Source: Amycolatopsis sp. MtRt-6
GTDB taxonomy: Bacteria > Actinomycetota > Actinomycetes > Mycobacteriales > Pseudonocardiaceae
Direction: 5' to 3'
NCBI RefSeq assembly: GCF_017308975.1
Contig: NZ_JADWPD010000039.1
Span: forward strand, 1 to 64,000
DNA: 64,000 bases
In this document: one piece after another, positions 46,624 to 55,121 of the stretch
Layout: each line of letters begins with the position of its first letter
Position numbering within the stretch: position 1 is the stretch's first letter
Program-made: the position numbers and the translations under genes
The notes under the pieces: model-generated
Told to the model about the DNA's origin: nothing
Seen by the model: the letters and a program-made list of their open reading frames with translations, nothing else
Databases searched by the model: none

Positions 46624-48795
46624 GTGACGGCCACGAGACCCGGCCCGATTGCCATCCGACCGCAGGCGGGACGCGAACGCGTCAAGGGTGCGTGGCTGCT
46701 GCAGCTGCTGCGCACCACCGACCACAAACAGATCGGCGTGATGTACCTGGTCACGACGTTCGCGTTCTTCCTCATCGGGGGAGCGATGGCGATGCTGATC
46801 CGCTCCGAGCTCGCGCGACCGGGACTGCAGTTCCTTTCACAGGAGCAGTACAACCAGCTGTTCACCATGCACGGCACGGTGATGCTGCTGCTGTACGCGA
46901 CGCCGAGCGTGTTCGGCTTCGCCAACTTCGTGCTCCCGCTGCAGATCGGCTCGCCGGACGTCGCGTTCCCGCGGCTGAACGCGTTCTCGTTCTGGCTGTT
47001 CCTGTTCGGCGGCCTGATCATGCTGAGCGGGTTCTTGACCCCGGGTGGCGCCGCCGACTTCGGCTGGTTCGCCTACACCCCGCTCTCGGACGCCATCCAC
47101 TCACCCGGCGTCGGCGCCAACCTCTGGATCGTCGGGGTGGCCGTCGGCGGCCTCGGCACCATTCTCGGCGCGGTCAACATGGTCACCACCGTGGTGTGCC
47201 TGCGCGCGCCGGGCATGACGATGTGGCGGATGCCGATCTTCACCTGGAACATCCTGGTCACCAGCATTCTCGTGCTGATCGTGTTCCCGATCCTCACCGC
47301 CGCCGGGTTCGGCCTGCTCGCCGACCGATTGATCGGAGCGCACGTGTTCGACCCAGCCAACGGTGGCGCGGTCCTGTGGCAGCACCTGTTCTGGTTCTTC
47401 GGCCACCCCGAGGTCTACATCCTGGCCCTGCCGTTCTTCGGGGTGGTCTCCGAGATCCTGCCGGTGTTCTCCCGGAAACCGCTGTTCGGCTACCGCGGCC
47501 TGGTCTGGGCGACGCTGTCCATCGCGGCCCTGTCGGTCGCGGTGTGGGCACACCACATGTACGCCACGGGCGCCGTGCTGCTGCCGTTCTTCTCCTTCAT
47601 GACCTTCCTGGTGGCCGTGCCCACCGGGGTCAAGTTCTTCAACTGGATCGGCACGATGTGGAAGGGGCAGCTGACGTTCGAGTCACCGATGCTGTTCTCC
47701 GTCGGCTTCCTGGTGACGTTCCTCTTCGGTGGCCTGACCGGTGTGCTGCTCGCGGCGCCGGCGATCGACTTCCACGTGTCGGACAGCTACTTCGTCGTCG
47801 CGCACTTCCACTACGTGCTCTACGGCACGATCGTGTTCGCCACCTTCGCCGGCATCTACTTCTGGTTCCCGAAGATCACCGGCCGGATGATGGACGAGAA
47901 GCTCGGCAAGTGGCACTTCTGGACCACGTTCATCGGCTTCCACGGCACGTTCCTCGTCCAGCACTGGCTGGGCGCGGAGGGCATGCCCCGCCGGTACGCG
48001 GACTACCTCACCAGCGACGGGTTCACCACGCTGAACACGATCTCGACGGTCGGGGCGTACCTGCTCGGCGCTTCGGTGCTGCCGTTCGTCTGGAACGTGG
48101 TCAAGAGCTACCGCTACGGCGAGATCGTCACGGTGGACGACCCGTGGGGCTACGGCAACTCGCTCGAGTGGGCGACGTCCTGCCCGCCGCCGCGGCACAA
48201 CTTCACCGAGCTGCCCCGGATCCGCTCCGAGCGGCCTGCGTTCGAGCTGCACTACCCACACATGATCGAACGCCTTCGCCGCGAGGGCGAGATCACCCTC
48301 ACCGGCAAACCGAAAACCCATGCGACCGGTGAAGATCCACCGCTCCTCCCCCGCGGATCGATGACCGATTTGTTACCACTGCAGAAAGGCAGACTGTGTC
48401 GCGCACGCTCAATCTGGACGTGGACGTCTCAGGTGACGTCATCCCGGCCGCCCGGGAGTTCGTCCGCCGCCGGATCGGCGCTGTGCTCCGGCGGGTGCCG
48501 GGGCAGGTCGAATCGGCGAAGCTCAAGCTCACGGTGTACCGGAAACCGGCTGTGCCGCGGCCCGCGCTCGTGGAGGCGAACCTCGTCGTCGACGGGCGGC
48601 CGTTGCGGGCCCAGCTGCCCGGCGTGTTCTTCCAGGAGGCGGCCACGCTGCTCCGGAGACGGCTCGGTGAACAGCTGGCGCGGCTGCAGAACCCCAGCGT
48701 GCCGAGGCCGTGGTCCTCATCGACCGGCGAGCCGCCAGCGCTTCCGCGGCCGGCTGGGCAGCGGGCAATCGTGCGCCGCAAACGGTGTCCGCTGA
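46624..48795 (+). CDS. ctaD: Cytochrome c oxidase subunit I, with an abnormal 3' end
   Basis: The heme-copper oxidase subunit with 12 membrane helices: TTDHKQIGVMYL, FTMHGTVMLLLYATP, WQHLFWFFGHPEVYILALP (copper-B His and the His-Tyr link), WAHHMYATG and VVAHFHYVLYG (heme ligands). It reduces oxygen and pumps protons. GTG 46624 follows AGGAGC. Family members end near residue 570-590, about position 48350. Here the frame stays open for a further 145 codons, to 48795, running out of frame over the next gene by 400 bp. Both other frames have stops near 48330 and 48364, so a small indel or a lost stop codon is likely. Confidence 0.85.
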   Translation: MTATRPGPIAIRPQAGRERVKGAWLLQLLRTTDHKQIGVMYLVTTFAFFLIGGAMAMLIRSELARPGLQFLSQEQYNQLFTMHGTVMLLLYATPSVFGFANFVLPLQIGSPDVAFPRLNAFSFWLFLFGGLIMLSGFLTPGGAADFGWFAYTPLSDAIHSPGVGANLWIVGVAVGGLGTILGAVNMVTTVVCLRAPGMTMWRMPIFTWNILVTSILVLIVFPILTAAGFGLLADRLIGAHVFDPANGGAVLWQHLFWFFGHPEVYILALPFFGVVSEILPVFSRKPLFGYRGLVWATLSIAALSVAVWAHHMYATGAVLLPFFSFMTFLVAVPTGVKFFNWIGTMWKGQLTFESPMLFSVGFLVTFLFGGLTGVLLAAPAIDFHVSDSYFVVAHFHYVLYGTIVFATFAGIYFWFPKITGRMMDEKLGKWHFWTTFIGFHGTFLVQHWLGAEGMPRRYADYLTSDGFTTLNTISTVGAYLLGASVLPFVWNVVKSYRYGEIVTVDDPWGYGNSLEWATSCPPPRHNFTELPRIRSERPAFELHYPHMIERLRREGEITLTGKPKTHATGEDPPLLPRGSMTDLLPLQKGRLCRARSIWTWTSQVTSSRPPGSSSAAGSALCSGGCRGRSNRRSSSSRCTGNRLCRGPRSWRRTSSSTGGRCGPSCPACSSRRRPRCSGDGSVNSWRGCRTPACRGRGPHRPASRQRFRGRLGSGQSCAANGVR

Positions 48796-49139
48796 GGACG
48801 TGCCGCCCGGACGAAGCAGCACTGACGATGGACCTGATGGACTACCGCGTCCACCTCTTCGTCGACGCCGACACCGGCGAGGACGCGGTGGTCTACCGCG
48901 GCGGTCCGACAGGGTACCGGCTCGCCCGGCTGGCCGGTCTGGCCCCGCCGGCCGGGACCGTCACGACGCCGTGGGTCGTCAACGTCCACCCGGTGCCCCG
49001 GCTGACCCTCGAGGCGGCCGTCGAGCGGCTCGACGCCCTCGAGCTGCCGTTCCTGTTCTTCCGGGACGCCGGCACCGACCGCGGCGCCGTGCTCTACCAG
49101 CGCTACGACGGGCATTACGGGCTCGTCACCGCGGCATGA
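48396..49139 (+). CDS. hpf: Two-domain ribosome hibernation promoting factor
   Basis: A 247-residue protein. Residues 1-105 are an S30AE domain (DVSGDVIPAAREFVRRRIG, VESAKLKLTVYRKP, EANLVVDGRPLRAQLPG, ATLLRRRLGEQLARLQ). Residues 145-247 hold S30AE C-terminal dimerisation modules (YRVHLFVDADTGEDAVVYRG, LEAAVERLDALELPFLFFRD, GAVLYQRYDGHYGLV). Long HPF of this kind dimerises 70S ribosomes into 100S particles. The GTG follows AAAGGC. It lies inside the extended ctaD frame and overlaps hemY by 4 nt. Confidence 0.8.
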   Translation: MSRTLNLDVDVSGDVIPAAREFVRRRIGAVLRRVPGQVESAKLKLTVYRKPAVPRPALVEANLVVDGRPLRAQLPGVFFQEAATLLRRRLGEQLARLQNPSVPRPWSSSTGEPPALPRPAGQRAIVRRKRCPLRTCRPDEAALTMDLMDYRVHLFVDADTGEDAVVYRGGPTGYRLARLAGLAPPAGTVTTPWVVNVHPVPRLTLEAAVERLDALELPFLFFRDAGTDRGAVLYQRYDGHYGLVTAA

Positions 49140-50542
49140 CCGGCACGCGTCGCGTCGCGGTCGTCGGCGGCGGGATCTCCGGGCTGGCCACGGCTTACTT
49201 CCTTCGGCAGCGTCGCGATCCACCCGAGGTCCTCCTCATCGAGGCCGACCATCGGCTGGGCGGCAAGATCCGCACGCACGACGTCGAGGGCCTGCCGGTC
49301 GACACCGGACCGGACGGGTTCCTGATCCGGGCGCCCCGGATGCGGGCGCTGGTCGACGAACTCGGTCTGTCGCCCGCGCTGGCGGCCCCCGCCACCGCCC
49401 GGTCCTACCTGTGGAGCCGGGAGGCCTTGCGGCCGCTGCCCTCCGGCGCGGCGTTCGGTATCCCTCGCCGGGTACTGCCACTGCTGCGCTCCCGCCTGCT
49501 GTCCCCGGTCGGGCTGGCCCGCGCCGGGCTGGACCTCGTGCTGCCGGCCACGGAGCTGCCCGGCGACCCGTCGGTCGCCGAAGTGGTGCGGCCCCGGTTC
49601 GGTACGCAGCTGCTGGACCGGCTGGTCGGTCCTCTGGTCGGCGGGGTGTACGCCGGACAGCCGGACAGGCTGAGCGCACGCAGCGCGACCCCGGACGTCG
49701 CCGCGCTGGCCCGCCGGTCCCGCAGCCTCTACCTGGGACTGCGACGCACCGCCAGCCCGGCTTCGGGGCCGGCTTTCATGACCGTCGACGGTGGCCTGGG
49801 CCGCCTGGTGGACGCGCTGGCCGACCGGCTCGCCGACATCCGCCTCGGCAGCCGGGTGAGCAGGATCGACCGCGGAACCGGCGGCTACCGCCTCCGGTTC
49901 GCCGTGGGCAACCCGGAAGACGTCAACGCGGTGGTCCTCGCGGTGCCGGCGTTCACGGCCGCAGACCTGCTCGCGCCCCTGAGCCCGGAAGCTGCCCTCG
50001 CCCTGGGCGAAATTCCCTACGCCGACGTCGCGAGCGTGACCCTGGCTTACCCGCGTGCCGCGCTGCGGCGTCCGCTCGACGGCACCGGTTTCCTCACTCC
50101 CGCCGGTGAAGGACGGCTCATCGTGGGCTGCACCTGGTTGCCGGCGAAGTGGGCGCACCTCGACGATTCGGCGGTCGTGCTCCTCCGATGCCTGGTCGGC
50201 CGTCACGGCGACACCCGCTGGCGCGACCTCGACGACGACACGCTCGCTGCGCGGGTCCACCGGGAACTGGCCGAAGCGATGGACTTGACCGCGGGACCTG
50301 AGCGGGTGCACATCCAGCGCTGGCCGGCGGCGTTGCCCCAGTACACCATCGGCCACCAGGACCGGCTCGATCGGATCGACGCCGGATTGCGCTCCTTGCC
50401 GGGGATCCACGTGACCGGGGCCGCGTACCACGGCGTCGGTTTGGCCGCGTGCGTTACTCAGGCCGAGCAGGTGGCGGCGGAGGTGTTTGCGGCTACCTGC
50501 GAACACGCCGTGGCAGCGGACGGCGCCGCCGACGCCCACTAG
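49136..50542 (+). CDS. hemY: Protoporphyrinogen/coproporphyrinogen oxidase
   Basis: A 468-residue FAD enzyme with the Rossmann motif VAVVGGGISGLATAYFLRQR, LLIEADHRLGGKIRTH, PVDTGPDGFL and C-terminal FAD contact VTGAAYHGVGLAACVTQAEQ. In actinobacteria this family (HemY/CgoX) oxidises coproporphyrinogen III to coproporphyrin III in heme synthesis. The usual length is 450-480. It is coupled by ATGA to the hibernation factor gene and follows the oxidase, so heme supply and oxidase may be made together. Oxygen is its usual electron acceptor, which is odd for a hypoxia operon. Confidence 0.85.
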   Translation: MTGTRRVAVVGGGISGLATAYFLRQRRDPPEVLLIEADHRLGGKIRTHDVEGLPVDTGPDGFLIRAPRMRALVDELGLSPALAAPATARSYLWSREALRPLPSGAAFGIPRRVLPLLRSRLLSPVGLARAGLDLVLPATELPGDPSVAEVVRPRFGTQLLDRLVGPLVGGVYAGQPDRLSARSATPDVAALARRSRSLYLGLRRTASPASGPAFMTVDGGLGRLVDALADRLADIRLGSRVSRIDRGTGGYRLRFAVGNPEDVNAVVLAVPAFTAADLLAPLSPEAALALGEIPYADVASVTLAYPRAALRRPLDGTGFLTPAGEGRLIVGCTWLPAKWAHLDDSAVVLLRCLVGRHGDTRWRDLDDDTLAARVHRELAEAMDLTAGPERVHIQRWPAALPQYTIGHQDRLDRIDAGLRSLPGIHVTGAAYHGVGLAACVTQAEQVAAEVFAATCEHAVAADGAADAH

Positions 50543-50577
50543 GAGCACAAGGGCCGGCGGCAGAGGACCAAAGGCCC
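50542..50577 (+). promoter_or_regulatory. Pair of DosR-like boxes upstream of pfl
   Basis: GGAGCACAAGGGCC (50542) and AGGACCAAAGGCCC (50564), 22 bp apart. The second is a near-perfect palindrome, AGGACCAAAGGCCC, about 90 bp before the pyruvate formate-lyase start. An AT-rich run (ATTTTTCAA) follows it, suitable for a promoter. Confidence 0.65.
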
Positions 50578-50663
50578 GCATTTTTCAACCGGCCTTCCCT
50601 GTGCCATCGCGATCAAGCAGACGATCGTGGTGGGAGAACGAGAAAAGGGAAGGTGGGTGCGTG

Positions 50664-52779
50664 ATGGCAGCACCGGTGGCCGGTCCGATGACCCGGACCG
50701 ACGCGTGGTCCGGGTTCCACGGCCAGAGCTGGCGCGAGGACATCGACGTCCGGCAGTTCGTGCAAGACAACTACACGCCTTACGAGGGCGGGGCGGAGTT
50801 CCTGGCCGGCCCGACCGACCGCACCACAAAGTTGTGGGTGACGCTGACCGAGTTGTTCGCCGAAGAGCGCCGCCGCGGAATCCTCGACGTCGACTTCCGC
50901 ACGCCGTCATCGATCACCGCGCACGCCCCGGGGTACATCGACCGGGACCTGGAGCTGATCGTCGGGTTGCAGACCGACGCACCGCTCAAGCGCGCGATCA
51001 TGCCGACCGGCGGGTTGCGCATGGTGGAAGCGGGGCTCGCGGCCTACGGCTACGAGCTGGACCCGGCGGTCAAGGAGATCTTCACCCGGTACCGCAAGAC
51101 GCACAACGACGGCGTGTTCGACGCCTACACCGCCGAGATTCTGCGGGCCCGGCGTGCGGGGATCATCACCGGGCTGCCGGACGCCTACGGGCGCGGGCGG
51201 ATCATCGGCGACTACCGCCGGGTCGCGCTCTACGGGGTGGACCGGCTGGTCGAGGCGAAGCGGGCCGAGCGTGCCGCGCTGGACGCGGTGCTCTCGACCG
51301 AGGCGGTCATCCGGGACCGTGAGGAGCTGGCCGAGCAGATCCGCGCGCTCGACGAGCTGCGGGAGATGGCCGCGTCCTACGGGGACGACATCTCGCGCCC
51401 GGCCGCCACCGCACGCGAGGCGGTGCAGTGGCTCTACTACGCCTATCTCGCGGCGACCAAGGAGCTTCCTGCGCACCCCGGCCTACGACGAGCTGTTCTC
51501 CGGCGACCCCACCTGGGTCACCGAGGCGATCGGCGGCATCGGCGAGGACCGGCGGCCGCTGGTCACGAAGACCAGCTTCCGGTTCCTGCAGACGCTTTAC
51601 AACCTCGGCCCCGCCCCGGAACCCAACCTGACGGTGCTGTGGTCGCCCCGGCTGCCGGCGGGCTTCAAGCGGTTTTGCGCGCAGGTGTCGATCGACACCA
51701 GCTCCATCCAGTACGAGAGCGACGACCTGCTCCGGCCCCGGTTCGGCGACGACACCGCGATCGCGTGCTGCGTGTCGGCGATGCGGGTCGGCAAGCAGAT
51801 GCAGTTCTTCGGCGCCCGGGTCAACCTGGCCAAAGCACTGCTGTACGCCATCAACGGCGGGCGCGACGAGCTGACCGGCGAGCAGGTCGCCCCCGCGTTC
51901 GCTCCACTGTCCGGGGACTACCTGGACTACGCGCAGCTGCGGGCGGCGTTGGACCGGATGACCGACTGGCTCGCCCGTACCTATGTGGACGCGTTGAACA
52001 TCATCCACTACATGCACGACAAGTACGCCTACGAGCGACTCGAGATGGCGCTGCACGACTACCCGGTGCAGCGGCTGCTGGGGTGTGGCATCGCCGGTCT
52101 GTCGGTCGTCGCCGACAGCTTGTCCGCGGTGAAGCACGCCCGGGTACGGGTGATCCGGGACGAGACCGGGCTCGCCGTCGACTACGCCGTCGAAGGCGAA
52201 TTCCCACGTTACGGCAACAACGACGACCGCGCCGACTCGATCGCCGTCGAGCTGGTCGAGGACTTCATGACCAAGGTCCGCCGCTACCCGGCCTACCGCG
52301 ACGCCGTCCACAGCCAGTCGGTACTCACCATCACCTCCAACGTGGTGTACGGCAAGCACACCGGCAACACCCCCGATGGCCGCCGGGCCGGCGAGCCGTT
52401 CGCGCCGGGGGCCAACCCGATGAACGGCCGGGACGACCACGGCCTGGTGGCCGCGGCGCTGTCGGTGGCCAAGCTGCCCTACGACCAGGCCCAGGACGGC
52501 ATCTCGCTCACCGCGACCGTCGTCCCGGACGGCCTCGGCCGCACCCGGGAGGAGCGGATCGCCAACCTGTGCGGCGTCCTGGACGGCTACGTCGACGCGG
52601 GCGGGTTCCACCTCAACGCCAACGTGCTGGACCGGAAGACGCTGCTCGATGCGATGGCGCATCCCGAGAAGTACCCGCAGCTGACCATCCGCGTGTCCGG
52701 CTACGCCGTGAACTTCGTGCGGCTCACCCCGGAACAGCAGCGCGACGTGGTCAACCGGACCTTCCACGGCTCGGTGTGA
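50664..52779 (+). pseudogene. pflB: Pyruvate formate-lyase, internally deleted and frameshifted
   Basis: Residues from MAAPVAG to EAVQWLYYAYLAATKE (50664-51464) and from FLRTPAYDELFSGDP to the stop (51466-52779) are in different frames. Compared with the known enzyme, about 45-50 residues between these points are gone, including the MSFGRTSTFLD region of the active-site barrel, so this is a deletion and not a plain one-base shift. The rest is intact: IACCVSAMRVG with the Cys pair and RVSGYAVNF with the radical Gly. The enzyme cleaves pyruvate to acetyl-CoA and formate without oxygen. As written it cannot make active enzyme. The activase gene downstream is whole. Confidence 0.8.
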
Positions 52780-53510
52780 CCGGCACGCTCGGGTCCGTCC
52801 ACTCCTGGGACATTTCCACGGGGGTGGACGGGCCCGGTACCCGGTTCGTGGTGTTCACCAGCGGCTGCCCGCTGCGCTGCCTGTACTGCCAGAATCCCGA
52901 CACCTGGCACATGCGCGACGGGAAGCGGGTCTCCGTCGACGACCTGGTCGCCGAAATGACCCGGTACCGCCGGTTCATCGAGGTCGCCGGGGGTGGCCTC
53001 ACGGTCAGCGGCGGGGAACCGCTGCTGCAGCCCGCGTTCGTGGGCGAGCTGCTCCACCGGGCCAAGGCGCTCGGCCTGCACACCGCGCTCGACACCTCCG
53101 GCAACCTCGGCACCAAGGCCACCGACGCGCTACTCGCGGACACCGACCTCGTGCTGCTGGACATCAAGTCCTGGGACCCTGGCCGTTACCGCCGCTTGAC
53201 CGGCGGCGACGTCGCGCCGACCTTGGCTTTCGCCCGGCGGCTGTCGGAGCTGGGGAAGGCGATGTGGGTGCGGTTCGTGCTGGTGCCCGGCCACACCGAC
53301 GACCCCGATGATGTCGAAGGGATCGCGTCCTTCGTCAGTTCCTTGTCCACCGTGGAACGGGTGGACGTCCTGCCGTTCCACAAGCTGGGCGCGGCCAAGT
53401 ACACCGCGCTCGGGTTGCCGTTCCCCCTCGCCCACGTATCGACCCCCGAGCCGGACCTCGTCCGGCGGGTCCGCGACCAGTTCGCCGGGCACGGCCTGCC
53501 GACGACCTGA
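52776..53510 (+). CDS. pflA: Pyruvate formate-lyase activating enzyme
   Basis: A 244-residue radical SAM protein. The cluster motif CPLRCLYCQNPDTW (C-x3-C-x2-C) is at about residue 29, followed by LTVSGGEPLLQPAFV, HTALDTSGNLG, LVLLDIKSWD and VRFVLVPGHTDDP. It makes the glycyl radical on pyruvate formate-lyase using S-adenosylmethionine and an iron-sulfur cluster. The length is typical (about 245). GTGA overlaps the pfl stop, so both were one operon. It appears functional although its substrate gene is broken. Confidence 0.9.
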   Translation: MTGTLGSVHSWDISTGVDGPGTRFVVFTSGCPLRCLYCQNPDTWHMRDGKRVSVDDLVAEMTRYRRFIEVAGGGLTVSGGEPLLQPAFVGELLHRAKALGLHTALDTSGNLGTKATDALLADTDLVLLDIKSWDPGRYRRLTGGDVAPTLAFARRLSELGKAMWVRFVLVPGHTDDPDDVEGIASFVSSLSTVERVDVLPFHKLGAAKYTALGLPFPLAHVSTPEPDLVRRVRDQFAGHGLPTT

Positions 53511-53647
53511 CCGTGCTTCACGCCCGCAGCCGCCTGCCGGTTCGTCGAGAACGGGGAAAGCTCGCGGCGATCGGCCGTCTCGACGCCGCCGGCGACCTCG
53601 TCGCGGGTACCGCGGGAACGATCGTGCGGACCTGAACACCGGCGTCG

Positions 53648-53672
53648 GCGTTCCGGCGGAAGCCGGAAACGC
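53648..53672. terminator. Hairpin between pflA and the convergent small gene
   Basis: GCGTTCCGGC and GCCGGAAACGC pair with one bulged A around a GGAA loop. It lies between the two convergent stop codons (53510 and 53677) and could end transcription from both sides. It has no T tract. Confidence 0.55.
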
Positions 53673-53676
53673 TGCC

Positions 53677-53904
53677 TCAGTTCTCCGGGTTGTCGACGAT
53701 GTCGAGCCGATAGCCGGGCACCAGCCGTGCGTGGCCCGGGGTGAATTCGATCCACACAGAACCGGGGCGGAGGTCGGGTGCGTGGTCGACCACGACTCCG
53801 GTCTGGCCGTCGAACTGGCCGCTGTGGGCGCGCACGCGCAGCCCGGTGGGGAATCCGCCGGCCCGGGCTGGACCGAGGTGCTTGGTGCGGTGGGCGAGTC
53901 GCAT
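53677..53904 (-). CDS. Small basic beta-rich protein
   Basis: A 75-residue protein (MRLAHRTKHLGPARAGGFPT; SVWIEFTPGHARLVPGYRLD) with regular short strands, perhaps an SH3-like barrel. GGAG lies 8 nt before the ATG. Longer frames to 54168 have no ribosome site. A weak DosR-like box is about 25 bp upstream, so it may belong to the same regulon. No family is known to me. Confidence 0.55.
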   Translation of the reverse strand: MRLAHRTKHLGPARAGGFPTGLRVRAHSGQFDGQTGVVVDHAPDLRPGSVWIEFTPGHARLVPGYRLDIVDNPEN

Positions 53905-53926
53905 GTCGGCCTCCAGTTCGATGGAA

Positions 53927-53940
53927 GGGGCCTTGGTCTT
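53927..53940 (-). promoter_or_regulatory. Weak DosR-like box upstream of the small basic protein gene
   Basis: On the minus strand this reads AAGACCAAGGCCCC, one base short of the AGGACCAAAGGCCC box of pfl. It is close to the start codon at 53904. No clear second box was seen 22 bp away. Confidence 0.35.
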
Positions 53941-54105
53941 CTCCCCGTCCCTCGATGATGCCGCTCGGCGGCAGGCGGGTGCAGGGGAGAAGGCCAAGAC
54001 CCGGCGGGCCGATCTGTCCGTCCGGATGGAGTCGTTGTTCCCGCGCCCGCTGCAGTCCACATAGGGGTCGGGACTTCCAAATGGGGTCTTCCGGGGCGGC
54101 GGTTG

Positions 54106-54119
54106 GTGACCAACGGCCC
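54106..54119 (+). promoter_or_regulatory. DosR-like box upstream of the third S30AE-like gene
   Basis: GTGACCAACGGCCC matches the pfl box AGGACCAAAGGCCC at 11 of 14 positions. It ends 36 bp before the GTG start at 54156. A weaker GGGACTTCCAAATG lies at 54070. Confidence 0.5.
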
Positions 54120-54155
54120 TGCGCGGACCCGGGGCCGGGTGGGCATGGTGAAGGG

Positions 54156-54464
54156 GTGAACAGTTCATCCGCGACGGTCACCGCTGAGGTCGGACCCGGC
54201 ATCGATCCCACTCTGCTCGACGACGCGCTTTCGCGGGCGCGGGCATTCTGCGCAACGAACCCGCTCGGCGCCCTCACCATCGCGGCCCGGAAGACCGGGC
54301 ACCCGGCCATGCCCGACGCGGTGCTCGCCGACGTCCACGCCTCGGTACGTGGCCGGCACGTCGACGCCCGCGCCGTCGCTCCCACCTTCGACGCCGCACT
54401 CGATCACGCCCTCGCACGGCTCACCGAACAACTCGACCGGCACGTCGCACTCGCCGCTGTCTGA
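54156..54464 (+). CDS. Stand-alone S30AE-like protein
   Basis: A 102-residue protein whose order of strands and helices follows the S30AE fold: DDALSRARAFCATNP (helix), ALTIAARKTGHPAMPD (strands), VLADVHASVRGRHVDARAVA (strands) and FDAALDHALARLTEQLDRHV (long helix). The match to hibernation factors is by pattern, mainly the VRGRHVDARAVAPT stretch, which parallels VDGRPLRAQLPG in the protein at 48396. GTG 54156 has a purine-rich AAGG just before it, rather close. If right, it is the third hibernation-type protein in 11 kb. Confidence 0.5.
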   Translation: MNSSSATVTAEVGPGIDPTLLDDALSRARAFCATNPLGALTIAARKTGHPAMPDAVLADVHASVRGRHVDARAVAPTFDAALDHALARLTEQLDRHVALAAV

Positions 54465-54479
54465 GCCTCCTGCGGCGCC

Positions 54480-54752
54480 GTGAACGGCGCCCACCACCAC
54501 GTCAGGACCGACATGCTCGACTTTCTCGTCACCACCCAGCCAACGGCTCACGAACGCGACCGTGCGATCCGGGTGGTGCGACAGCACGCTCTCGACGACC
54601 AAGATCAGGCCGAGCTGCTGGATATGCTCGGCTTGGCCCAGGATGACGTCCCCATGCCGGCACCGCGGCCTCACGGGAACCTGTCGGCAGCCGAGCTGCT
54701 CGAGCTGTTCGCTCCCTTCGCCGCCGAGCGGGCGGCCCTGGCCGCGCGCTGA
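54480..54752 (+). CDS. Small helical protein
   Basis: A 90-residue protein, largely helical and acidic (MLDFLVTTQPTAHERDRAIR; DDQDQAELLDMLGLAQDDV; NLSAAELLELFAPFAAERAA). It starts with GTG 15 bp after the S30AE-like gene and is probably co-transcribed; the ATG at 54513 is an alternative start. No function is recognised. Confidence 0.45.
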   Translation: MNGAHHHVRTDMLDFLVTTQPTAHERDRAIRVVRQHALDDQDQAELLDMLGLAQDDVPMPAPRPHGNLSAAELLELFAPFAAERAALAAR

Positions 54753-54890
54753 TCCGCGGCCGGTAGCCAGGGGAGATGCGTGCCAGACGCTCCAACGCTG
54801 CCGCGACCGGGAAACCGGACTTGGTGCGGGCGCCGGCGGTGTACCTGCACCGGCTCCGCCGCGAGATCGCGGCGATGCCCGCGTCGACGG

Positions 54891-55121
54891 TTACGGGAGG
54901 TGCTCGTCCCGGTCGCCGGATGAGCGCCGCCGATGGGGCACATGCACCACGTCCGCCTCGACGTCGCGCTCCAGAACCCCGCGTGTCTCGCTCATGTCGA
55001 GCAGATGGCCCTCTTCGTCGCGGGCGACCCAGACGTGCCGTCCGCCGACCACCTCTTGCTTGATGACGACCTGGGACCGGTCGTCTGGTGTCTCGTTCCC
55101 TATTCCTCGGTTCCGGGTCAC
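54891..55121 (-). CDS. Small protein coupled to the CBS-domain gene
   Basis: A 76-residue protein (QVVIKQEVVGGRHVWVARDE; GVLERDVEADVVHVPHRRR) with a compact beta pattern and a charged tail. Its GTG overlaps the stop of the CBS-BON gene (GTGA), which supports it as real. No family is recognised. Confidence 0.5.
   Translation of the reverse strand: MTRNRGIGNETPDDRSQVVIKQEVVGGRHVWVARDEEGHLLDMSETRGVLERDVEADVVHVPHRRRSSGDRDEHLP

Noticed and set aside
43750..46725. Long minus-strand open frame opposite ppdK
   Set aside because: Antisense shadow of a clear PPDK gene with all catalytic motifs on the plus strand.
53513..53635. Short plus-strand frame after pflA (about 40 codons, GTG start)
   Set aside because: Too short, no ribosome site distinct from the pflA end, no recognisable motif.
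54776..55063. Possible plus-strand gene of 95 codons (MRARRSNAAATGKPDLV start)
   Set aside because: It overlaps the 54891-55121 minus gene by more than 170 bp, has no proper ribosome-site spacing, and its second half is Arg/Pro-rich antisense-like sequence. The first 40 codons might be real but are not supportable.
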